In this document: positions 57,551 to 64,000 of the stretch, in pieces | How positions within the stretch are numbered: the first letter of the stretch is position 1 | Layout of the letters: every line of letters begins with the position of its first letter | Origin: Laburnicola sp. R22_1 | Lineage: Eukaryota; Ascomycota; Dothideomycetes; Pleosporales; Didymosphaeriaceae | Assembly: GCA_014281115.1 (NCBI GenBank) | Contig: JACONQ010000002.1 | Span: forward strand, 3,596,001 to 3,660,000 | Reading direction: 5' to 3' | DNA length: 64,000 bases | The notes under the pieces: generated by a model | Database searches by the model: none | What the model was told of the DNA's origin: nothing | Seen by the model: only the letters and a program-made list of their open reading frames with translations | Made by a program: the position numbers and the translations under genes

Positions 57551-57596
57551 TTAATAAGGTGGACGACTCGCTTGTAAGGGCGACTCGCTTATAATC
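57551..57596. repeat. right terminal inverted repeat of P3
   Basis: TTAATAAGGTGGACGACTCG to CTCGCTTATAATC followed by TA; exact reverse complement of the left repeat. Confidence 0.95.
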
Positions 57597-57599
57597 TAG

Positions 57600-58033
57600 G
57601 TATAAAAGTAATATAGTCTAAGTAGTAATAAATAAACTAAATATAACTTTTGGTTAGTATATAAATATTAGAAAGAGAAATATTGTAGACCTTTTAGTAT
57701 ATAAAGTATATAAATATAATATAGGCGCCTTTTGCACGCTAGTCTATATATCTCTAAGTAGTATTCTTATTTTTAAAATTAATTATATGAAGGCCCTTTG
57801 CTTAATCTTTTTATATTAGGACTATAATATTATATATAAGCTAAAATCTTTTATTATTAAACTTAATAGGTTAGTCCTTCGTAAGAATAGTCTTATCCTT
57901 TATATAAAAGGTTACTTTCTTTAGCTCTTCTTTTTCTTTTTATATAAAGTTCTTATTAATAATACTAAGGATATTATCTATCTAAAGGCTAGTAATCTTA
58001 AAAGTATATTTTTCTTTATTAGTAATACGTAGA
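57600..58033. other. no gene; small family F end fragment
   Basis: A 45-bp piece at about 57660-57705 (TTAGAAAGAGAAATATTGTAG) is the 3' end of a minus-strand family F copy. The rest is AT-rich with no feature that I can support. Confidence 0.4.
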
Positions 58034-58165
58034 TATAAGTTTTCTTCTAGGCAAGAGTTATAAACTATCTCTACTTATTTGGTTTTTAAATAGCCCTACT
58101 GCATTTAATTACTACGTTTTTTTATTACGTTACTAGCGCCTACGTAATATTATACAGTAGGATAA
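58034..58165 (+). repeat. family F 5'-end fragment
   Basis: It matches the first 130 bp of copy 3, from TCTAGGCAAGAGTTATAAAC to ACGTTACTAGCGCC. The rest is missing. Confidence 0.6.
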
Positions 58166-58606
58166 CACAAAAAAAGCGTCTAGTAAAAGGATATCTTATT
58201 AAAGGTTATATAACTAAGTGAGTTTTAATACTATGTAAATAAAAGGTATACGGTTTTAAAGACGATATATAGGGGATTAAGACTAGATAATAGTTACGTG
58301 CTTACTAAGCAGGGTCCTTAAGGCATCTATCTCTAAACTTAGTGTTTTTAAAAAGACAATATTTAAGGCGTTATGACTTTTTTATTTAGTATGCTACTAG
58401 GCTAATGTTTTTACTAGCTATTCTAGGCCTAGTGTGGATTACGTATGCAAAATTTCGGAGTACTTATATAACTTAATTAAGAAATTATTTAAGGTTAAAA
58501 AATTACGTGATGTTAAAAGATAATTAAATCACGTGATTTATTACTAACATTATAGTATAATATAATAGCTTTTGTCTAGTAAATTTTCTCTTTTGAATTT
58601 CCTCGA
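58166..58606. other. 5' flank of the Tc1/mariner fragment
   Basis: Moderately AT-rich with more CA/TG than the neighbours. It includes TTACGTGATG and AATCACGTGATT near 58500-58540, which form an imperfect inverted pair and may be part of the element leader or terminal repeat. No gene is seen. Confidence 0.35.
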
Positions 58607-59489
58607 ATGGAGCCAAAATTGTCAAAACTCGAAAGTTAAGTTTCTTTACTTAAAAAAGCAAATACTTCTAATTCTACTATTACTACTACCCTTAATAAGC
58701 CTCTACAATCTATTAAGACTGCTATTAGACGTATTAATAAGAAAAATAAGGGAGATAACTTATTAAAAGGCATAAAACAAGGGAGAGTAACTAAGGTTAC
58801 TTCTAGGGAGAAAGGAGTTATTAAAAGAGATTTAACTAAAAGTTCTAAGACAAATAAGAGGCTATTAGAAGAGAATAGTTTTGGCTTTACTAAGAGGATG
58901 TTACAGAGAGTTTTAAAAGGAGAAGACTATTCTTTTAACGTCTCTAAGAAAAAGGCCTATTTAACTAAAGAAAGAGCTAAAAGAAGAGAAATCTAGGCTA
59001 AAGAGATAGTTAAGGAGCTAGAAAATATTAACTTTGCTAAAGTTATATTTTCTGACGAGTCTACTATCCAAAGGGGGCATGGTAATAGGCGAGAATATAT
59101 AAGAAAAAGGGGAAAATCGAAAATTGGGCCTGAACAGCGCAAAAACCGAACAACTAGTAAGTTATTAATTTTTTTTAAATTCTAGAATTATAGAGCCCTT
59201 TTGTCTCTATAATTAGGCTATTTTACCTTTTTTATATCTTTTTTTTAAGCTAGTACTAATTCACTGAAAGCGCGAGATATTTCTATCTTAGCCTGGGGCT
59301 GTATTTGGATAGGAGGACGTTCTAAACTAGTGTTTTTAAGGGACCCTATTAAAACTAGGACCTTTAATAACACTAGATATATACAGGAGTGTTTAAATTC
59401 TGTCTTAAAACCTCTTTTAAACAGAGGTAAGTAAAGTACCCCTTTTTCTTCTTTTTTCTTTTTTTTTTAATAATATATTCTATTAGTAG
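58607..59489 (+). pseudogene. Tc1/mariner transposase with introns, lightly RIPed, 3' truncated
   Basis: ATG 58607. Exon 1 (58607-59156, 183 codons plus one base) has an N-terminal helix-turn-helix (LNKPLQSIKTAIRRI), a second DNA-binding region (GRVTKVTSREKGVIKRDLT, FGFTKRMLQRVLKGEDYSFN, KKKAYLTKERAKRRE) and the first catalytic Asp block KVIFSDESTIQRGHG. A 114-bp intron (59157-59270, GTAAGT, branch TACTAAT, end AAG) is phase 1 and joins in frame to exon 2 (59271-59426), which reads ISILAWGCIWIGGRSKLVFL and YIQECLNSVLKPLLNRG. A second GTAAGT follows with a candidate TAG acceptor at 59489, but the last catalytic block (normally DNAxxH) is not found. Only two stops (TAA at codon 11 and one TAG) interrupt exon 1. 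Confidence 0.8.
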
Positions 59490-59940
59490 CCCGAATAGTT
59501 TTTCTTAGCAACTTCGAGGACCCTTATAACTCATTATAGAACATCACTAACGTTACTTTATAGTGACTTATAATAACCTACTATAACTTATAATATACTA
59601 AGTTACTATTTAATCTACTTTTTACGTCGTGCGGCCTCTTTGCGCGGCTGCAATAGTCGCGCAAAGCTAAGGAGTCTTTCTTAGCAGTACGAACTTACAA
59701 TACGACTTTCTATAATATATAATATATTATCTACTATACTATATATAGGCAATATATAGTATACTTATTATAATTTGCAGTAAGGTATACTATATCTTAA
59801 GTAGTACTTTATTTAATTTTTAGTTACTAAGTGCAAACTATTGTAAAATAAAGTTAACCTATTTTTTTGGCCTTATAGTAACCTATAATAAAATCACTCT
59901 AATTTACTATTAACACTATCTAAAAATAAGCCGCTAAGGA
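59490..59940. other. no gene; contains a GC-rich hairpin
   Basis: Downstream of the truncated Tc1/mariner gene. Apart from the hairpin at 59638-59666 I see only AT-rich DNA. Confidence 0.4.
59638..59666. other. perfect 9-bp stem hairpin
   Basis: CTTTGCGCG and CGCGCAAAG are separated by 11 bases. It is GC-rich inside AT-rich DNA and keeps TG and CA in its loop and stem. It could be a terminus of a small element. Confidence 0.5.
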
Positions 59941-59944
59941 TAAC

Positions 59945-61318
59945 ATCTAACTCCTCCTCTATCTCTTTATCTATCTAACAGGTTCTTGCATTATGCCTAG
60001 GCTCTCCGCACCTCCCATAGCGGCGTTGTGTTAAGGGACCTGCCTCTTCCTCACCACTACCTCGCGACCTTTTCGACAACTTCACCCTAATAAAAGGGCT
60101 TTCTACTCCCAAATCTACTCCCTAAGCAAAGCCTAGCATTCTACTTTTCTAAATGCGCTTTCTTTTACGCGTTTTTCGCTTTGTTAGAACTTTAATTTGC
60201 TTCTTAAGTTCCTTAATACGGGTCTCTTAAAGTACACTATAGTAGAGCATAAGTTTAGCACCTTTTATAAGCTATAAGTAGCTTAATTTAGCATTAGGTA
60301 GAGACTAAATAAAAGAGTTACGTACGGGCTTTGACTAGGATCTAAACTTAAGGGTATTACTTAGGGTCCTGGCTTGCTATAGTGTATTTAGTAGGGTACC
60401 CTAAGGTGGAGTGTGAATACGCATATTAAGGCGATTTACTACTACTAACGCATCTAAAGAAATACGCCTAGAGACCTTAAAGGCTTTCTTATAGTTTTCT
60501 AGTATAAATATATTAAAAAACGCATTGTAAAAGGCTAGTAGGAAGCCCTCTTTATTAATATAAAAGACATATTGGTACGCTAAGTCCGGCATGCGCTAGG
60601 AGTACTTTAGCTTTAGTAGCGCGAAACAGACTATATTAAGCGGCTAGAGAATATAAGATAAGTGCGCTAGTATATAAAGTGTTATAATCTTCTATTCTAA
60701 GCAATAATCCTTAAAATCCTAGGAGTAGTAGCTCTTATAGCCGTCTAGAATAAGTAACCTCTATAACCCTACTATGCGCGGTGTTGTATACGCGTCAAAG
60801 TACTTTAACTACGCGACTCTAAGCTCACTATTAGTCTAGCCAGTCTTAGAGACTAAGAGCTTCTAATCGCGAGGGATACTAGTCTCCTTATACCACGCTA
60901 AGATGTAGACTCGCCCTTTGTAGATAATAAAGGGTGGAGCAGTATACCTAGTAGCGCAAATACTCTAAATTACTATAACGCACTTGCGGTTGCCTAGCTA
61001 AACAAGCGTAGGTTAAGAACGTTTTTCTAAACTAGTTACAACCTTTATTAAGCTAATAACTTCTATCTAGAAGCTTATCTTATTAAAGTTATAGATATCT
61101 TTATCCTGCACTCTATACTTGGCTTTTGTATCCTCTACTAGCTAAAACCACGCGTTTATAACCTCTAGATCTTCCTATTATAACCTCTATTAGTCCTTCG
61201 CTTAATTAAAAGCTATTTTAGGCTTAGGTACGCGCTTTACAAAGCGCTAAGCTTAGTATTATCCTATAGGGTCTCTATACCGCGCAGCTAGCAGTTTGTT
61301 GGCTATATTTTCTTTCTT
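59945..61318 (-). pseudogene. pogo/Fot-type transposase P5, 5' truncated, P2 subfamily
   Basis: The minus-strand frame corresponds to P2 from about residue 85 onward: GKKENIANKLLAARYRDPIG at the upstream edge, a DDE_1 region, then YVFYINKEGFLLAFYNAFFN and FILENYKKAFKVSRRISLDA in the open piece 60401-60592. P2 reads the same with few changes. The tail near 60020 has the decayed zinc-knuckle region. Family F copy 8 cuts the N-terminal part at about 61320. No terminal repeat is identified. Heavy RIP. Confidence 0.8.
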
Positions 61319-61321
61319 ACC

Positions 61322-62455
<1,134 letters not shown>

Positions 62456-62456
62456 A

Positions 62457-63872
62457 AGTTATATAATAAAGTTTTTATACTAAGCTTTTCTTTATAGTAG
62501 TTATAGTAGGTTTTAAACTAGTAAAGATCTAATTTAGCTATACTATAGAGTAGTTATATAATATAGAAGATTATATTTTATAAAAAGTTTATATATAGTT
62601 TCTTAAGTAGTCTAGTATAAAGTATATAGTTTAGTTTATTAGTTGACTAAATATAGGCCTAAGTAATATTTTATAGTTTAAAATATATTTTATATATTAT
62701 CTAAAGGCTTACCCCTAATATAAGAAGTAGGCGCTAGCTTATTTTTTAGATAGTTTGTAGTTAGATAAGAATTTTATTATTCTCCTTATTAAAGTAGCTA
62801 GTAAACGCAAAATAGAATTTCTTATATAGTTAAGTAGTCTTGCCCTTCACTTCTTATGTAAGGTAGAGGTTAAAGATTCTGCTCTTATACTTAGATAGAT
62901 TAAAAAAGAATCTTAAATATACTATTAGTAATAAAAGTGTCTATCTCTATATATCGTAACTTTTTAAAAGGTGCTCTAGGTGTTATAATTACACTTTCTA
63001 TATAAAGCTTTAGAGATAGTTTCTAATTACTTATCTCTTTTTAAAAAAGGAATATAGTATTCTTTTTAGGTAGCCTCTTTTTCTTTGCTCCAGAAGATCC
63101 CTTTATATAAGGGTAATATTATTTACTTTATATAATAGTAGAAAAGTATAATCTTTTTATAATAGTATAGCTTAACTTATATATAGAAAAACTTTACTAG
63201 ACTATTTTCTAGGTTAATAACTATATTTTTATTCTTAATATCTTTAATTCTATATAGGCCTATTTATTTACCCTTCTCTTTCTAAACTATAACCTTAAAT
63301 TTAAGTAAAAGCTTAAGGGCTTTATACACTACTAATAGACTATTATAGGTATTTAGTATATAATTAATAATAGTCTTATCTCTTTTCTTCTATATTATCT
63401 TTATTACCTTTTGTGTAGTTTTTGTATATAAAATAATATTAGGTAATAAAAAAGAATTTATATTAATTTTAGAATATGTACTAAAGAGTAGTAGTAAAGG
63501 TATAAGGCTATCTAGGCCTATAATATTATTAATGATTTTAATAGCTATTTAAAAATATTCTTCTTATTTATATAACTTTCTAGTTTAGGCTTAAGAATAT
63601 TAAAAGCTTTATAGAGAGGTGTGTAAAAATACTTAATCTTTTCTATTACCTAATATACTTATATAGGCATCTACCTATAGATTACGCTAATAATCTTTAT
63701 GTAGTTCCTAAACTTATCTAATATAAAGTTTATACCTAGGTTATATATAATATAGTTAGGTAGACCTTAGTAGATATTAATCTAGTATCTATAAAGGGCT
63801 TCCTACGTATCTTATACAGATAATAATTTTAAAAAGATTATAGCTTAAAATAATATATTTATATTTATACTA
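62457..63872 (-). pseudogene. Ty1/Copia integrase end and reverse transcriptase start (Copia4)
   Basis: The minus-strand frame shows, from high to low coordinate: IIGLDSLIPLLLLFSTYSKI (fungal Copia block GLVPTLLVFGAYPRM); NTYNSLLVVYKALKLLLKFK with YRIKDIKNKNIVINLENSLV and KF (integrase tail ending GPTKFR); FFNLSKYKSRIFNLYL then EVKGKTTQLYKKFYFA (reverse transcriptase opening, R-V-EVKGK-T-YEKSRLV); AYIQSTNKLNYILYTRLLKK when TAG is read as Gln (ITQAYTQS-LNR-IYA-LPK); FKTYYNYYKEKLSIKTLLYN. Stops are TAG/TAA. Family F copy 8 abuts the downstream end and family G copy 9 the upstream end. Confidence 0.75.
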
Positions 63873-63975
63873 CACGCTCTTTTTAGTTACTAAGTAGGGG
63901 CTCTGGTTTTTTTTGTTATGTTATTTAAGATAATGGCCTTTGTTGTTCTACCCCTAGGTAGATAATTTAACAACA
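63873..63975 (+). mobile_element. family G copy 9, 5'-truncated
   Basis: The last 103 bp of the element (CACGCTCTTTTTAGTTAC to TTTAACAACA), flanked by a perfect 13-bp duplication TATATTTATACTA (63860-63872 and 63976-63988). Confidence 0.9.
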
Positions 63976-64000
63976 TATATTTATACTATATAGTGCGTTT

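Larger units (their letters stand above)
55754..57596 (-). mobile_element. pogo-family DNA transposon P3, complete
   Basis: An 1843-bp element flanked by TA (55752-55753 and 57597-57598). Its terminal inverted repeats are 46 bp and perfect, starting GATTATAAGCGAGTCGCCC, each with two AAGCGAGTCG-type units. It carries a minus-strand transposase closely similar to that of P1. The TIRs show no RIP differences. Confidence 0.95.

Overview
The window looks like an AT-rich, transposon-filled block of a filamentous ascomycete (Pezizomycotina) genome. Three things point there. Nearly every recognisable gene is a transposase or a retroelement polyprotein. The in-frame stops in them are overwhelmingly TAG or TAA, and CA and TG dinucleotides are scarce while CG survives, which is the mark of repeat-induced point mutation (RIP, C to T at CpA). 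The one normal-composition island carries fungal-only families (a DUF7703-type membrane protein and a PD-(D/E)XK nuclease-like fragment). I cannot name the species.

Layout: 1-1374 is the 3' part of a pogo-family DNA transposon. 1.4-8.5 kb is a RIP-ruined Ty3/Gypsy remnant and satellites, hit by three copies of a 1.1-kb element called family G here. 9.9-13.4 kb holds a pogo tail and an LTR element with a 101-bp minisatellite. 13.5-20.4 kb is a second type of pogo element split by a Ty1/Copia element whose LTRs are only 59 bp. 20.5-23.2 kb is the un-RIPed island: a pogo DNA-binding domain, a nuclease-like fragment and a seven-helix membrane protein gene. 23.4-32.7 kb is a 9.3-kb hAT element with an 8-bp target duplication and another pogo copy nested in it. 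35.4-38.1 kb is a short hAT element with a complete MULE nested in it. 31.4-34.2 and 38.1-48.2 kb are unassigned AT-rich DNA that repeatedly contains short intron-like segments. 48.2-64 kb is a mosaic of Copia pieces, families F and G, a pogo element with a perfect 46-bp terminal repeat, an intron-containing Tc1/mariner fragment and a 300-bp pure ATT tract.

The island gene is the only locus that looks potentially functional. Everything else is mobile DNA whose nesting order can be read from target duplications. The most novel item is family G: at least nine copies, target duplications of 10-13 bp, copies truncated at one end only, and a conserved reading frame of about 186 codons that matches nothing I recognise. 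The second is the series of intron-shaped segments on the + strand sharing one AT-rich core. All domain calls were made by eye on translations of RIP-damaged sequence, so boundaries of pseudogenes are approximate.
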